Of a stretch of 64,000 nt of DNA, positions 50,841 to 60,931 are shown piece by piece. A program made the position numbers and the translations under genes. Under the pieces are notes generated by a model that saw only the letters and a program-made list of their open reading frames with translations, was not told the origin of the DNA and did no database searches. The stretch is from NCBI RefSeq assembly GCF_000756615.1, contig NZ_CP009288.1, positions 2,666,001 to 2,730,000 of the forward strand, written 5' to 3'. Source of the DNA: Paenibacillus durus. Lineage in GTDB: Bacteria > Bacillota > Bacilli > Paenibacillales > Paenibacillaceae. Numbering within the stretch: the first letter of the stretch is position 1; each line of letters begins with the position of its first letter.

Positions 50841-52643
50841 ATGAATCGGATCAAGCAGTTCCATTCCATGGGTTTAAGAACGAAATTAATGCTTCTGCTG
50901 CTGATCATCACGATATTGCCCCTCGGACTGCTTGGTATGTTCTCGTACCGCAAGGCTTCCACAGAAATTCAGATCAAGGCCTACGAAATTATATTGGAGA
51001 ACCTGTCTCAGGTCAATCATAGCTTAACCGATTTTGTGCAGGATATTGAGCAATTATCCATGTATTTATACAGCAACGAGGAAATACAGGAGATATTATC
51101 CAAATCATCATCCCGGAGCGTGGCCGAGAAGTATGAGGATGAGCAGACGGTAAACGGAATTTTGAAGAGCTTTCTGGGCTTTAAATCCTGGGACATACAG
51201 CTGTATGTGATCGGGGCGAACGGAGAACGTTATTTCACAGGCGATTTCTTGCCGCCCGCCTATCGTGACTACCAGCCGAACTGGGGGTTATTTCGCAAAA
51301 CAAGAATTGCGGACGGCGGCGCAGCTTGGGATACCCATTACTCCCTTAAGAAAATTGAGGATTACGGGGCTGTATTAAGCTCGGGAAGGCTTTTGAAATC
51401 TATAGAAACCGGGGAGACGCTCGGATATTTCATAGTAGATATTAAGGAGTCCGCGCTGGCGGACAAGTATCAGAAGGCTCACCAGTATCCCGGCGGTGAG
51501 GTGTATTTGCTGGATGCGAACGGATATGTCATCTCCAGCAGCCCCTCCAAGCAGCAGGTCGGAACGCGTCTGAATAAAAGCTATATGGATGAAGTGTTGA
51601 GCGGCACCAAGGGCTATTTTTCCGCAGTGGATGAAGGGTCTGACAAAATGATTATTTATGACTCCTCGGATTCCTCCGGTTTCAAAATGGTGAGTGCCGT
51701 GCCAATTGGCGTATTGACGAAGGAAAGTCACAGCATCCGTAATTTGACGATATTTATCGTGATTTCTTGCATACTGATCAGTTATTGCGTTGCTTATTTG
51801 CTATCAGACTATATGACACGTCCACTACGCAAGCTTCGCTTATTGATGAATGAGGTCGAGAAGGGCAGGATGGACGTTACCTTTCCTTCAAAATACAACG
51901 ACGAGGTCGGCCATCTGGGACGCAGCTTTAATACGATGCTCAGGCAGATCAACCGGTTAATCCGCGAAGGCTATGAGAAGCAGATTCAGGTGCAGGAGGC
52001 GGAAATCAAGGCGATTCAGGCGCAGTTTACGCCCCACTTTTTATATAATGCACTCGATTCGATTAACTGGATGGCGCGGATACATGGGATGGATGCGATC
52101 AGCAAAGTGGCTTTATCGCTTGGCAACCTGCTGCGGTTCAGCATCCGGCGCGGTAATCCGGTCATTCCAATCCGCGAGGATATGAAGCAAATACGCAACT
52201 ATTTGACGATTGTTCAGCTTAGATACCGCGACAAAATTAACATCGAGCTTGATATTGACGAGGAGATTCTGGATTTCTACACACCGAAGCTTTTGCTGCA
52301 GCCGCTGGTGGAGAATGCGGTGGGGCATGGGCTGGAGATGAAGGAAGGCGAAGGGGAATTATTAATTTGGGCAGGCGTCGTAGACGGGAATGTACAATTC
52401 ATCGTGGAGGACGATGGCGTCGGAATGACCGGGGACAAGCTTGCGAAGCTGTGGGAGCATGAAGAAGAAAGCGCACAGTCCGCGAAGACGCGAATCGGCC
52501 TGCACAATTTGAAGAAACGGCTGGAGCTGCATTTTGGGCCTGCGTATCGGCTGGATGTGGAGAGTGAAGCGGGCAAAGGGACGAAGGTTATGATTCGTAT
52601 TCCTTGTATTGTTGATCCGAAGGAGGTTGAGCGGGTTGTATAA
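50841..52643 (+). CDS. YesM-type sensor histidine kinase
   Basis: 600 residues. Membrane helices near 17-37 and about 295-315 flank an extracellular Cache-like sensor of about 260 residues. HAMP follows (DYMTRPLRKLRLLMNEVEKG). The His-kinase part has QAQFTPHFLYNALDSINWM (phospho-His in PHFLYN), then LQPLVENAVGHG and DDGVGMTGDKL. Partner of the next gene. An upstream in-frame extension was rejected for lack of a ribosome site; GGAGAGGGAG suits the ATG at 50841. Confidence 0.88.
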   Translation: MNRIKQFHSMGLRTKLMLLLLIITILPLGLLGMFSYRKASTEIQIKAYEIILENLSQVNHSLTDFVQDIEQLSMYLYSNEEIQEILSKSSSRSVAEKYEDEQTVNGILKSFLGFKSWDIQLYVIGANGERYFTGDFLPPAYRDYQPNWGLFRKTRIADGGAAWDTHYSLKKIEDYGAVLSSGRLLKSIETGETLGYFIVDIKESALADKYQKAHQYPGGEVYLLDANGYVISSSPSKQQVGTRLNKSYMDEVLSGTKGYFSAVDEGSDKMIIYDSSDSSGFKMVSAVPIGVLTKESHSIRNLTIFIVISCILISYCVAYLLSDYMTRPLRKLRLLMNEVEKGRMDVTFPSKYNDEVGHLGRSFNTMLRQINRLIREGYEKQIQVQEAEIKAIQAQFTPHFLYNALDSINWMARIHGMDAISKVALSLGNLLRFSIRRGNPVIPIREDMKQIRNYLTIVQLRYRDKINIELDIDEEILDFYTPKLLLQPLVENAVGHGLEMKEGEGELLIWAGVVDGNVQFIVEDDGVGMTGDKLAKLWEHEEESAQSAKTRIGLHNLKKRLELHFGPAYRLDVESEAGKGTKVMIRIPCIVDPKEVERVV

Positions 52644-53877
52644 AGTGTTGATTACGGATGATGAATGGCTCATAAGGGAGGGACTGAAGCAGACGATTGA
52701 CTGGCAAGCTCTCGAATGTGAAATTGTGGCCGAGGCTTCGAACGGAGAGCAATCGCTGCAAGCGGTCAAGGAGTATAAACCGGATATATTACTCACTGAT
52801 ATTCGGATGCCGAGTATGAATGGAATGCAGCTTGCGGAAGAAGCACAGCGGGTTCACCCTGATATTCGCATCATTTTTTTAACGGGATTTGATGACTTTA
52901 CCTATGCGCAGCAGGCAGTGAAGCTTAAGGCGGCTGATTATGTATTAAAGCCTACCAATCCGGACGAGTTATTGGAGGTCATAGAGAAAGTCTGTGGAGA
53001 AATCAAGGCTAGCAGGGAAAATGAAACGGTCAAACAGGAGCTCAGAGAATGGGTGGCGGCAGGGTATACCCTTGTGCTGGAGAAGCTTCTTCATGACCAA
53101 TTATTAGGGATTTCCGATCCTAAATCCGTGAAGATGTTGACAGAGATTATCGATAATCATCGGCTTAGCAATGAAGGATTTCGCATTGCCCTGATTCAGT
53201 ATGAGGACCATACCTACTGGCACGAGAAGCTGAAGGATGAACTGCATGACCGGTTATGGGATATACTCATGGGACCTCCTGTGACGCTGGGCGGGAACCG
53301 TGCAGCGTTAATGATCGGGGCTGATTCGGGAGATCATAGTAAGCAGCTCTGGAGCCGGATTCAAGAGATTTCAGGTAAAAGTCAACTGGCTATTGGGCTA
53401 AGCTTGCCGCATCGAAGCTTCGACAGCATGGGTCAGGCTCACCGCGAAGCGGTCGCCGCGCTCCATTTCAAGCGCCCGGGTTCGGGGCAGAAGAGCGGAG
53501 TACTTGAGTTCGGCGATATTGAGCGCTGGGGAGAGCAGCCCGTAACTCCTGATGCCGCCCATTTCAAACAGGTGGAGGCTTTCATTCAGACACGCTATGC
53601 GGAAGATCTATCCTTGCAGCAGCTCGCTTCCCAGTTTCATGTGAGTGAGGCTCATTTCAGCAGACTGTTCCGAAAAGCTACGGGAACTACCTTTATTGAT
53701 TATGTGACACAGGTGAGAATGGAAAAGGCGATGGAACTGCTAAGTTCCCCCGATTCGCGGATATACGAAGTATCGCTTGCCGTCGGTTATCAGGATTCAC
53801 GCTATTTCAGCCAGTTATTTCGCAAGGCTACAGGCAAGACCCCTACAGAGTTCCGTAGAGAAAGAGAATTTATGTGA
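52636..53877 (+). CDS. YesN-type AraC-family response regulator
   Basis: 413 residues. Receiver (1-118) with ITDDEW, phospho-Asp in ILLTDIRMPS and Lys in YVLKPTNPDEL. A middle region of about 180 residues is followed by an AraC helix-turn-helix pair (about 315-410) with YAEDLSLQQLASQFHVSEAHF and VGYQDSRYFSQLFRKATGKTP. TTG start at 52636 is placed 6 bases from AGGAGGTTGA. Likely activates the ABC operon behind it. Confidence 0.87.
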   Translation: MYKVLITDDEWLIREGLKQTIDWQALECEIVAEASNGEQSLQAVKEYKPDILLTDIRMPSMNGMQLAEEAQRVHPDIRIIFLTGFDDFTYAQQAVKLKAADYVLKPTNPDELLEVIEKVCGEIKASRENETVKQELREWVAAGYTLVLEKLLHDQLLGISDPKSVKMLTEIIDNHRLSNEGFRIALIQYEDHTYWHEKLKDELHDRLWDILMGPPVTLGGNRAALMIGADSGDHSKQLWSRIQEISGKSQLAIGLSLPHRSFDSMGQAHREAVAALHFKRPGSGQKSGVLEFGDIERWGEQPVTPDAAHFKQVEAFIQTRYAEDLSLQQLASQFHVSEAHFSRLFRKATGTTFIDYVTQVRMEKAMELLSSPDSRIYEVSLAVGYQDSRYFSQLFRKATGKTPTEFRREREFM

Positions 53878-53935
53878 ATTCTGTGTTATTTAAGCGTTAG
53901 TTTAATGTTAAGAATAAATCTAGTGAAATCAATGG

Positions 53936-53960
53936 ATCGTCCCCGAAAGGGGGCGATTTT
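53936..53960 (+). terminator. Terminator after the YesMN genes
   Basis: ATCGTCCCC pairs with GGGGGCGAT over a 4-base loop, followed by TTTTAC. Confidence 0.85.
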
Positions 53961-54008
53961 ACTGTTTATGGGAATCATTTTTTTAAACAGTTACGAAATT
54001 TTGTCCCA

Positions 54009-54037
54009 TTGAGGGAACGGAAGCCTGTAAGTATAGT
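54009..54037 (+). promoter_or_regulatory. Predicted promoter of the FbpABC-like operon
   Basis: TTGAGG (54009-54014), a 17-bp spacer, then TATAGT (54032-54037). The -35 is weak, which fits activation by the upstream YesN-type regulator. Confidence 0.5.
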
Positions 54038-54093
54038 GGGTATAGATTCAATCAATGAAAGAAAACTTGACATCAAGCGGAGGTTGGGAAGAA

Positions 54094-55146
54094 ATGAAAA
54101 AAGGATGGCTTAAAGGTTTGGTCGCTATGGCACTCATGACAGTAACGATCACGGCATGCGGGGCTAAAGACGATACAGCCGCAACTACCGGCTCTGACGG
54201 CGGCGGCAAGGCCGGGGGCGGGAAATTAACGGTGTACTCTCCGAATGCAGCGGAAATCAACAACCCCATTATTAAAGAATTTCAAGACCGGACAGGAATT
54301 ACAGTGGACTTGATCTCCGGAGGTACGGGAGAGCTGCTGAAAAGAGTGCAGGCGGAAGCCGGAAATCCGCTTGGCGATGTCTTCTGGGCCGGCGGCGCCG
54401 ACTCCCTGGAATCCTATAAAGAATATTTCCAGCCTTATAAGACCAAAGAATTCGACAACCTGCTGCCGGCTTACGTAGATAAGAATTCCTACTGGACGCC
54501 ATTCAACGCGCTGCCAATGGTTATCACCTACAACAAAGAACTGGTGTCTGAAGCTGAGCTGCCGAAATCATGGGAGGATCTGCTTGATCCGAAGTGGAAA
54601 GGCAATATCGCTTTTGCCGATCCGTCCAAATCCGGCTCTTCCTATACCCAGCTGGTGACGATGCTTACGGCGTTCGGCAAAGAAGACGGCAAGGGCTGGG
54701 ATTACGTGAAGAAGCTGGTGGCGAATATGGACGGTAAAATCCTTTCCGGTTCAAGCCTGGTGCAGCGCGCCGTTCCGGACAAAGAATTCGCGCTCGGCAT
54801 TACCCTTGAGGATGCGGCTCTTCGTTACATTGAAGGCGGCTCGCAAATCGGCATCATTTATCCGGCAGAAGGAACCTCCGCTGTACCTGACGGCGCAGCC
54901 ATTATGAAAGGCAGCAAGAATCTCGAGCAGGCCAAGCAGTTCGTCGATTTCCTCGTAAGCAAAGACGCGCAGGAGATCGTGCAAAAGGAATTCAAGCGCC
55001 GCTCCGTGCGTAAGGATGTAGCTCCTGTGGAGGGTTTGCCGCAGACAGGCGATATCAAGCTGGTCGATTATAACTTCGATTGGGCCGCGGCCAACAAAGA
55101 CGAAATTATTAAAAAGTTCACCCGAATCACGACTGGACAGGAATAA
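54094..55146 (+). CDS. Iron/phosphonate-type ABC substrate-binding lipoprotein
   Basis: 350 residues of the class II ferric or 2-aminoethylphosphonate binder type (FbpA/PhnS-like). Lipobox near TITACG (Cys about residue 21), then a Gly-rich linker. LTVYSPNAAEINNPIIKEFQ starts lobe 1; GDVFWAGGADSLESY, YWTPFNALPMVITYN, and PTGGGS-like IIYPAEGTSAVPDGAAIMKG follow. Length and motifs fit the family; the ligand (Fe3+, phosphonate or phosphate-ester) is not decided. Confidence 0.82.
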   Translation: MKKGWLKGLVAMALMTVTITACGAKDDTAATTGSDGGGKAGGGKLTVYSPNAAEINNPIIKEFQDRTGITVDLISGGTGELLKRVQAEAGNPLGDVFWAGGADSLESYKEYFQPYKTKEFDNLLPAYVDKNSYWTPFNALPMVITYNKELVSEAELPKSWEDLLDPKWKGNIAFADPSKSGSSYTQLVTMLTAFGKEDGKGWDYVKKLVANMDGKILSGSSLVQRAVPDKEFALGITLEDAALRYIEGGSQIGIIYPAEGTSAVPDGAAIMKGSKNLEQAKQFVDFLVSKDAQEIVQKEFKRRSVRKDVAPVEGLPQTGDIKLVDYNFDWAAANKDEIIKKFTRITTGQE

Positions 55147-55169
55147 AGCATCACGTATTTAGGGAGGAG

Positions 55170-55206
55170 AGCGGCGGCAGGGCACTTTTAACCGGCTGCC
55201 GCCGCT
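55170..55206 (+). other. Intra-operon hairpin between binding protein and ATPase
   Basis: AGCGGCGGCAG and CTGCCGCCGCT form an 11-bp perfect stem with a 15-base loop and no T-run. Such hairpins stabilise upstream binding-protein mRNA, so binding protein can be made in excess. Confidence 0.6.
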
Positions 55207-55239
55207 GTTCCCATCATTACCGGAAGCGAGGGAATATTT

Positions 55240-56343
55240 ATGAGCAAGGTTGTTTTCGATCATGTAACAAAATATTTCGGTACGGCAAAGGCGGTTAATA
55301 ATGCGCATTTTACGATAGAAGAAGGCGAGTTCTTCACCTTGCTCGGCCCCAGCGGATGCGGTAAGACGACGCTGCTTCGGACGATAGCGGGCTTCTATAG
55401 ACAAGAAGAAGGAAATATTTATTTTGGCGATCAATTGATTAACGATGTCCCCACTCATGAACGCAATATCGGCATGGTGTTTCAGAACTATGCGATTTTT
55501 CCCCATATGACTGTATTTGATAATGTAGCCTATGGCCTGAAGGCGAGAAAAGTGTCCAAGGATGAAATCCGTACCCGAGTGCTGGAGGCGCTCGACATGG
55601 TGGAACTGACGCATCTTAAAGACCGCATACCATCCAACATGAGCGGCGGGCAGCAGCAGCGGATTGCCTTGGCCCGCGCGATTGTCATTCGTCCGGCATT
55701 GTTGTTAATGGATGAACCTTTGTCGAACCTCGATGCCAAGCTGAGAGTGAAGATGCGCACGGATATCCGCAAGCTGCAAAAAGACCTGAACATCACGACC
55801 ATTTACGTAACGCATGACCAGGAGGAGGCGCTCGCTGTATCCGACCGGATTGCCGTTTTGCAAAATGGCACCGTCCAGCAGATTGCTTCCCCGCAAGAGA
55901 TTTATCTGTATCCGCAGAACCGTTTTGTCGCGAACTTCATGGGCACCTCGAATTTTCTGGACGGAACCTGTGAAGCAGGAGCCGCACTTAGCAATCCCGC
56001 CAATATTAAGCTGATGGGACTTGAAACCGAGCTGTCTCTTCTGAAGCCGCATTCCGGAAAGGTACTGTTCTCTATTAGGCCGGAACGGGTAAAGATATCG
56101 ACAGAGCCCTCTGAGGATCATGGATACCAGGGGACGATTGACGAGGTTACATTCCTTGGGGAAAAAGTCAGCTATACGGTGAAAATGCCGTCGGGAGAAT
56201 CCATTGAGGTACATGACCATTCGGTGTATACGCGGGATATTTACAAGCCGAAGCAGCCCGTGTATCTTGATCTTCAGCTGAGCCAATCCGTCATTTACAA
56301 TGGCAGCGGCGAGGAGGTAATCTATCGTGCAATCGAGGGCTGA
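55240..56343 (+). CDS. ABC ATPase, FbpC/PotA type
   Basis: 367 residues. Walker A GPSGCGKTT, signature NMSGGQQQR, Walker B PALLLMDEPLS, switch VTHDQEEA. A C-terminal TOBE-type domain (about 285-365) follows. Overlaps the permease gene by 17 bases. Confidence 0.9.
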   Translation: MSKVVFDHVTKYFGTAKAVNNAHFTIEEGEFFTLLGPSGCGKTTLLRTIAGFYRQEEGNIYFGDQLINDVPTHERNIGMVFQNYAIFPHMTVFDNVAYGLKARKVSKDEIRTRVLEALDMVELTHLKDRIPSNMSGGQQQRIALARAIVIRPALLLMDEPLSNLDAKLRVKMRTDIRKLQKDLNITTIYVTHDQEEALAVSDRIAVLQNGTVQQIASPQEIYLYPQNRFVANFMGTSNFLDGTCEAGAALSNPANIKLMGLETELSLLKPHSGKVLFSIRPERVKISTEPSEDHGYQGTIDEVTFLGEKVSYTVKMPSGESIEVHDHSVYTRDIYKPKQPVYLDLQLSQSVIYNGSGEEVIYRAIEG

Positions 56344-58018
56344 GCCTAATCCGGGCAATGTAATCCGGCAGAGACTGCTGCTTAGAAAATGGGATTTCTG
56401 GACCGCAGTGACGCTCGTGGTCTATTTGCTGCTATGCGTCTTCGTTGTTTACCCCCTGGTAACTTTGTTCATCAACAGTTTTATCAGCGAAGATGGCGGC
56501 TTTACCATTGAAAATTATATTACTTTCATTTCATTGAAATATTACCGTATGGCGCTGCTGAACAGCTTTATGGTATCCGCGCTTGCCACATTAGGCGCTA
56601 TCCTGATCGGAGTTCCGCTGGCCTATTTATCTACCCGATATGCGATTAAATTCAAAGGTCTCATGCAGATCATGATTGTGATGTCTCTCTTATCGCCTCC
56701 GTTCATTGGCGCTTATTCGTGGATCTTGCTGATGGGCAACAACGGATTTATTACCCGATTCATTCGTGACCTCGGCATTTCGGTTCCGTCAATCTACGGG
56801 ATGCACGGCATCGTGTTCGTATTCGCGCTGCAGTTCTATCCGCATATTTTCCTGTACGTCTCCGGCGCGCTGAAGACGATCGATACGTCGCTGGAGGAAG
56901 CGTCGGAAAGCCTCGGGATGACCTCCTGGAAGCGTCTTCGCACCGTGACCCTGCCGCTGATTTTTCCAACTCTGTCGGCCGGGGCGCTCATGGTATTTAT
57001 GGCATCCTTCGCGGATTTCGGTACACCGATGCTGCTGGGACAAGGCTTCAAGGTGCTCCCGATTCTTGCTTATGAGCAGTTCGTGAGTGAAATGGGCGGC
57101 AACCCGGCGATGGCCAGTACGCTGAGCATCATCCTGATTTTATTCTCCACCTCGGTCTTGTTCACTCAGCGTTATTTCGTCGCACGCAAAAACTTTTCGA
57201 TGACGGGCATGCGGACACCGAAGCTGATTCCTCTTAAGCCCTTGGCGAAGACGCTGCTGACGATTGTCGCTTTTATTCCCGCATGTATTTCGATACTGCC
57301 GCAGTTGACTGTAATCTTAACGTCTTTTATCAAAACGAAGGGTCCTGTCTTTCAGTCAGGGTTTAGCCTTGACAGCTACAGGGAAGTACTGTACCGGGTT
57401 CCCCGTTCGATTATTCACACGTACTCGTATTCCATCCTGTCCATCATCATTATGGTTGCTGGTGGCATGCTGATTTCGTATATCCTGGTTCGGCGCAAAT
57501 CCAAGCTTACGGCGGCGCTCGACGGCATTCTGATGATTCCGTATGTGATGCCGGGAACGGTGCTTGGGATAAGTCTTATTGTCGCTTTTAACAAACCGCC
57601 GATTGTGCTGACGGGAACCTGGATTATTCTTGTCATTGCTTATGTCGTGCGTAAAATTCCATACACCATACGCTCCAGCACAGCCATTCTCCATCAGCTT
57701 GACCGGAGTGTGGAGGAAGCCTCAATTAGTCTTGGCGTTCCGCCCATGAAGACCTTCTTTAAGACAACGGGGAGGCTGATGGCGCCGGGGGTAATATCGG
57801 GAGCGATTCTAAGCTGGATTACAACCATTAACGAGCTCAGCTCGACCCTGGTGTTGTATTATGGCGCAACAGCAACGATTTCCGTTACGATCTACAGCGA
57901 GGTATTTACCTCCAACTATGGGACGGGCGCGGCGCTTGCCTCGATTCTGACGTTAAGCACGCTGATTTCTTTGCTCATTGCGAATAAGCTGTCGGGCGGA
58001 AAAGGGTTATCTGTGTAA
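56327..58018 (+). CDS. Two-domain ABC permease, FbpB type
   Basis: 563 residues with two fused permease units, each with the EAA loop: EEASESLGMTSWKRLRTVTLP near residue 190 and EEASISLGVPPMKTFFKTTG near residue 470. About 12 membrane helices. GTG start behind GAGGAGGT. Completes a ferric/phosphonate-type importer. Confidence 0.9.
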   Translation: MQSRAEPNPGNVIRQRLLLRKWDFWTAVTLVVYLLLCVFVVYPLVTLFINSFISEDGGFTIENYITFISLKYYRMALLNSFMVSALATLGAILIGVPLAYLSTRYAIKFKGLMQIMIVMSLLSPPFIGAYSWILLMGNNGFITRFIRDLGISVPSIYGMHGIVFVFALQFYPHIFLYVSGALKTIDTSLEEASESLGMTSWKRLRTVTLPLIFPTLSAGALMVFMASFADFGTPMLLGQGFKVLPILAYEQFVSEMGGNPAMASTLSIILILFSTSVLFTQRYFVARKNFSMTGMRTPKLIPLKPLAKTLLTIVAFIPACISILPQLTVILTSFIKTKGPVFQSGFSLDSYREVLYRVPRSIIHTYSYSILSIIIMVAGGMLISYILVRRKSKLTAALDGILMIPYVMPGTVLGISLIVAFNKPPIVLTGTWIILVIAYVVRKIPYTIRSSTAILHQLDRSVEEASISLGVPPMKTFFKTTGRLMAPGVISGAILSWITTINELSSTLVLYYGATATISVTIYSEVFTSNYGTGAALASILTLSTLISLLIANKLSGGKGLSV

Positions 58019-58044
58019 GGACTCAGTTGAAAGGGAGGATGACA

Positions 58045-59283
58045 ATGACAAAAAACGGTGTCGTATGGGCGGCTTTATTGGTCATTATTACGGTTACAGT
58101 CATTGTATATTCCAACTATTTCACTGAGGTCAAGAGGGTTCCCGAGCAGTATGACACGGAAAAAGAGAAGCTGGTCTGCTGGATCTATACGGACGGCTGG
58201 TCGGACCTGCTGGCTGCGTATCAGGAGACCCATCCGGGTGTTGAACTGGAAGTGAGAGTATTCCCTTCCTATAAAGAATTGTATACCGAGCTGCTCGCGG
58301 CGCTATCGATCCAAACGGCTCCGCAGATCGTTGAACTGGACAGCTCCTACGGACTTTCTGAACTGGTTTCAATGCAGGCGTTAGCGCCGGTATCAGGCAA
58401 TGCGCTTCTCCCCGGAGAGACTTTGCCTGCGGCAGCCAAGCCATTCACTTATGGCGGACGGCTGTGGGCGGTTCCGGCAGGAGTCTCCGTTCCAGTCATG
58501 TTCTACAATAAGGACCTGATGAAATGGACGGGTGCGGATAAAATTATCGATTTCTCTTCTTTGGAAGAGCTTGGTTTCAAAACAAAGGCATGGAAAGCAG
58601 GTCTAACTGCGCGCAATTCGGCGGGCTGGGAGCAAGCGCTTGTAATGGATGATTCGAAGCCGTTTATCCTGCTGAATTTATGGGAGCAATCCCGGCAAAG
58701 CGGCCTGCCCGGTAATCAAAGACTGGAACAGCTGCTTCGGGTGTGGAGCGGACTTGTCTTTGATTCAAAGGCCATGAAGCCTCTTCGCAGCCAGTTGGCT
58801 CCCAGCGATTTCATATCCGGCAAGACGTTATTTTATATGACAAATTCAAATATGATACCTTGGCTGGATCATTACATTGCCGGAAAATTTGCGTATGGCA
58901 TGCTTCCGGCGCCGCTTGCTGGCGGGAATGTGTTATTGCCCCACATCAGCTCATTTGGCATCGTGGCCGGCAGGAAGGCTGCGGGTGCGGCGGAAGATGC
59001 GGTGAACTATCTCGCATCTTCCGAGGCCCAAGCCAAGGTGCTGGAGGCCACCGGATATTTGCCGGTTCGAACACAGACGATTGAGGCCATCTCCCGAAAC
59101 TATGCCTTAAACAGGAAATATAGTGTGCTTCTAGGCGCGGTTGGCAAGCTTGAGAGCCTGGAACCTTCGGCAGACGCGCGCCTTCGCTGGGAGCGGATTA
59201 CGCTAATCCTTAACCATTTGGAGATGGACCAGAAAGCTGATTTCCGTGCATACGCTGCACAATTACTGCCGTACATGCCCTAA
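58045..59283 (+). CDS. Second extracellular solute-binding protein (family 1-like)
   Basis: 412 residues. One N-terminal helix (VVWAALLVIITVTVIVYSNYF) and no lipobox, so membrane-anchored. LVCWIYTDGWSDLLAAYQET, PQIVELDSSYGLSELV and ISSFGIVAGRKAAGAAEDAV fit family 1 sugar/peptide-type binding proteins. Cotranscribed with the importer. It may be a sensor or accessory receptor for the YesM kinase rather than a transport binding protein (inference). The ATG at 58045 fits AAAGGGAGG better than the TTG at 58027 or the ATG at 58039. Confidence 0.7.
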   Translation: MTKNGVVWAALLVIITVTVIVYSNYFTEVKRVPEQYDTEKEKLVCWIYTDGWSDLLAAYQETHPGVELEVRVFPSYKELYTELLAALSIQTAPQIVELDSSYGLSELVSMQALAPVSGNALLPGETLPAAAKPFTYGGRLWAVPAGVSVPVMFYNKDLMKWTGADKIIDFSSLEELGFKTKAWKAGLTARNSAGWEQALVMDDSKPFILLNLWEQSRQSGLPGNQRLEQLLRVWSGLVFDSKAMKPLRSQLAPSDFISGKTLFYMTNSNMIPWLDHYIAGKFAYGMLPAPLAGGNVLLPHISSFGIVAGRKAAGAAEDAVNYLASSEAQAKVLEATGYLPVRTQTIEAISRNYALNRKYSVLLGAVGKLESLEPSADARLRWERITLILNHLEMDQKADFRAYAAQLLPYMP

Positions 59284-59347
59284 CTCCTAGGGATATGGAT
59301 GCGCATTGCTGCCGGATGGATTATATATTGGACAGGGGAAGGTTAAC

Positions 59348-60205
59348 ATGATTGAAATGGATTGGATTTCGCTTCAAGGCACAGGGGAGTGGAACGAGGA
59401 TGCCGTCATTTTGAATGAGGAACTGGGGCTCTATGGTGTAGTAGACGGCGCTACTTCGCTTGTACCATACCGCGGGGAGGGTAACGAGACCGGCGGCCGG
59501 CTCGCTTCCCAGATTATTAAGCAATACGCTGAAAGTGTAACGGCGGCCGAATATAAAGGAATGGAAGACCTGCTGCGGGAAGCAAACTTCCGGCTGGGCC
59601 AGGAAATGAAACGGTGCGGGATTAATCCGCAGTCGAAGGATGAATTATGGACAGCGGGAGCAGCCCTTATTCGCATAACCGATTCCTTCATCGAGTTCAT
59701 TCAGGCCGGCGATTGTATGATCTATGCGATCTATGAGGATGGGTCAATCCGGCCGATCACCCGCGATCATGTTGCGGCGATTGATCATGAGTCGAAGCGG
59801 ATATGGATCGATGGCATTGAGGCGGGAGTGCGCTCCAAAGATCAATTATGGGAGACGGTCAAGCCCGTAATTGCGGCAAACAAGCAAAAAATGAATACGC
59901 CCGAAGGGTATTCCGTGCTTAACGGGATGGTGGAGGCGGAGCAATTTTTCGAGTATGGAAGAATCAACCGGATTAGGCTGCAAAGCCTGCTGCTTGTGTC
60001 GGACGGCCTGTTCTATCCCGATGAGGGTAACACTGCTGAAGAAGACGCGGTAAAGTCGCTGGTTCGTAAAGTATCGCAGACAGGTCTTAGCCGTTATGCG
60101 GAATGGCTGCTGCAAATTGAGCGGGAAGATGCTGAATGTATTCGCTATCCCCGTTTTAAAGTATCGGATGACAAGACAGGCATTTATATCCAATTGAATA
60201 AATAA
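59348..60205 (+). CDS. PP2C-like Ser/Thr phosphatase-family protein
   Basis: 285 residues. Matches the PP2C fold: NEDAVILNEELGLYGVVDGAT contains the metal-binding Asp and the DGAT motif, then AGAALIRIT, QAGDCMIYAIY and LLVSDGLFYPDEG with the later metal Asp. Cytosolic. It lies 64 bases after the second binding protein; a link to the importer or its signalling is possible. ATG behind GGGGAAGG. Confidence 0.8.
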   Translation: MIEMDWISLQGTGEWNEDAVILNEELGLYGVVDGATSLVPYRGEGNETGGRLASQIIKQYAESVTAAEYKGMEDLLREANFRLGQEMKRCGINPQSKDELWTAGAALIRITDSFIEFIQAGDCMIYAIYEDGSIRPITRDHVAAIDHESKRIWIDGIEAGVRSKDQLWETVKPVIAANKQKMNTPEGYSVLNGMVEAEQFFEYGRINRIRLQSLLLVSDGLFYPDEGNTAEEDAVKSLVRKVSQTGLSRYAEWLLQIEREDAECIRYPRFKVSDDKTGIYIQLNK

Positions 60206-60234
60206 GGTCCGTGAAAACCACATACGGCCTCTCA

Positions 60235-60258
60235 AGCCCCGCTTTGCGGGGCTGATTT
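60235..60258 (+). terminator. Terminator after the PP2C gene
   Basis: AGCCCCGC and GCGGGGCT pair over TTT, followed by GATTTTA. Confidence 0.85.
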
Positions 60259-60349
60259 TATGCGTATATTCCCGTTTCCAGGATGGCATACTATGCCCGA
60301 TTTCAGGAAAAATGGATATTCCATTGGACAGGAAGGCGGGAAATTTAGC

Positions 60350-60931
60350 ATGTCGGGATTGTTGTCTTGGGGCCGGGAGGCGGCCCACAGTTTGCCGGGA
60401 GAATATTTTATTTATTTTATCGTCTACTCGATATTGGGCTGGCTTATAGAAGGTATGTATAATTGGTACAGCGTCGGGACGTTCCGCAAAGAGGGGCTTA
60501 TGAAAGGACCGTATAAACCAATGTATGGCATCGCTCCTCTGCTGCTGCTGGCTTTAGGAGGTACAGCCATGCCGCTGCCGATGTTTCTGGCCGCAACATT
60601 TATCGTACCGTCGGCTGTGGAATATTTCACGGGGGCTTTGCTGAAGCTCTTGTTCCGCCGCCGCTGGTGGGATTACTCAGGCCAAGAGTATCATCTCAGC
60701 GGGCATATCTGTCTGCTGTTCTCTCTGTATTGGTGGGGATTATCGGTTGTATGCCTCGTTGCCGTTCACCCGCTGATGATTCGTCTGTACACACTAACGG
60801 CGGATATCTGGAGTGTGCTGCTCCCCATGGCTGTCCTTGGCTTTGCCGCCGATCTCGCCCTGACTTTCCGCATCCGCCGCAAGGAAGCGGTACTGTCGGC
60901 GCTGGGCGATGAGGCTGGCGGATCGTACTGA
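60350..60931 (+). CDS. Putative ABC-permease-like membrane protein (CmpB/DUF1113 type)
   Basis: 193 residues, about five membrane helices. The start YFIYFIVYSILGWLIEGMYNW and GPYKPMYGIAPLLLLAL fit the family named putative ABC transporter permease. No ATPase neighbour. Role unknown. ATG behind GGAAGGCGGG. Confidence 0.78.
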   Translation: MSGLLSWGREAAHSLPGEYFIYFIVYSILGWLIEGMYNWYSVGTFRKEGLMKGPYKPMYGIAPLLLLALGGTAMPLPMFLAATFIVPSAVEYFTGALLKLLFRRRWWDYSGQEYHLSGHICLLFSLYWWGLSVVCLVAVHPLMIRLYTLTADIWSVLLPMAVLGFAADLALTFRIRRKEAVLSALGDEAGGSY

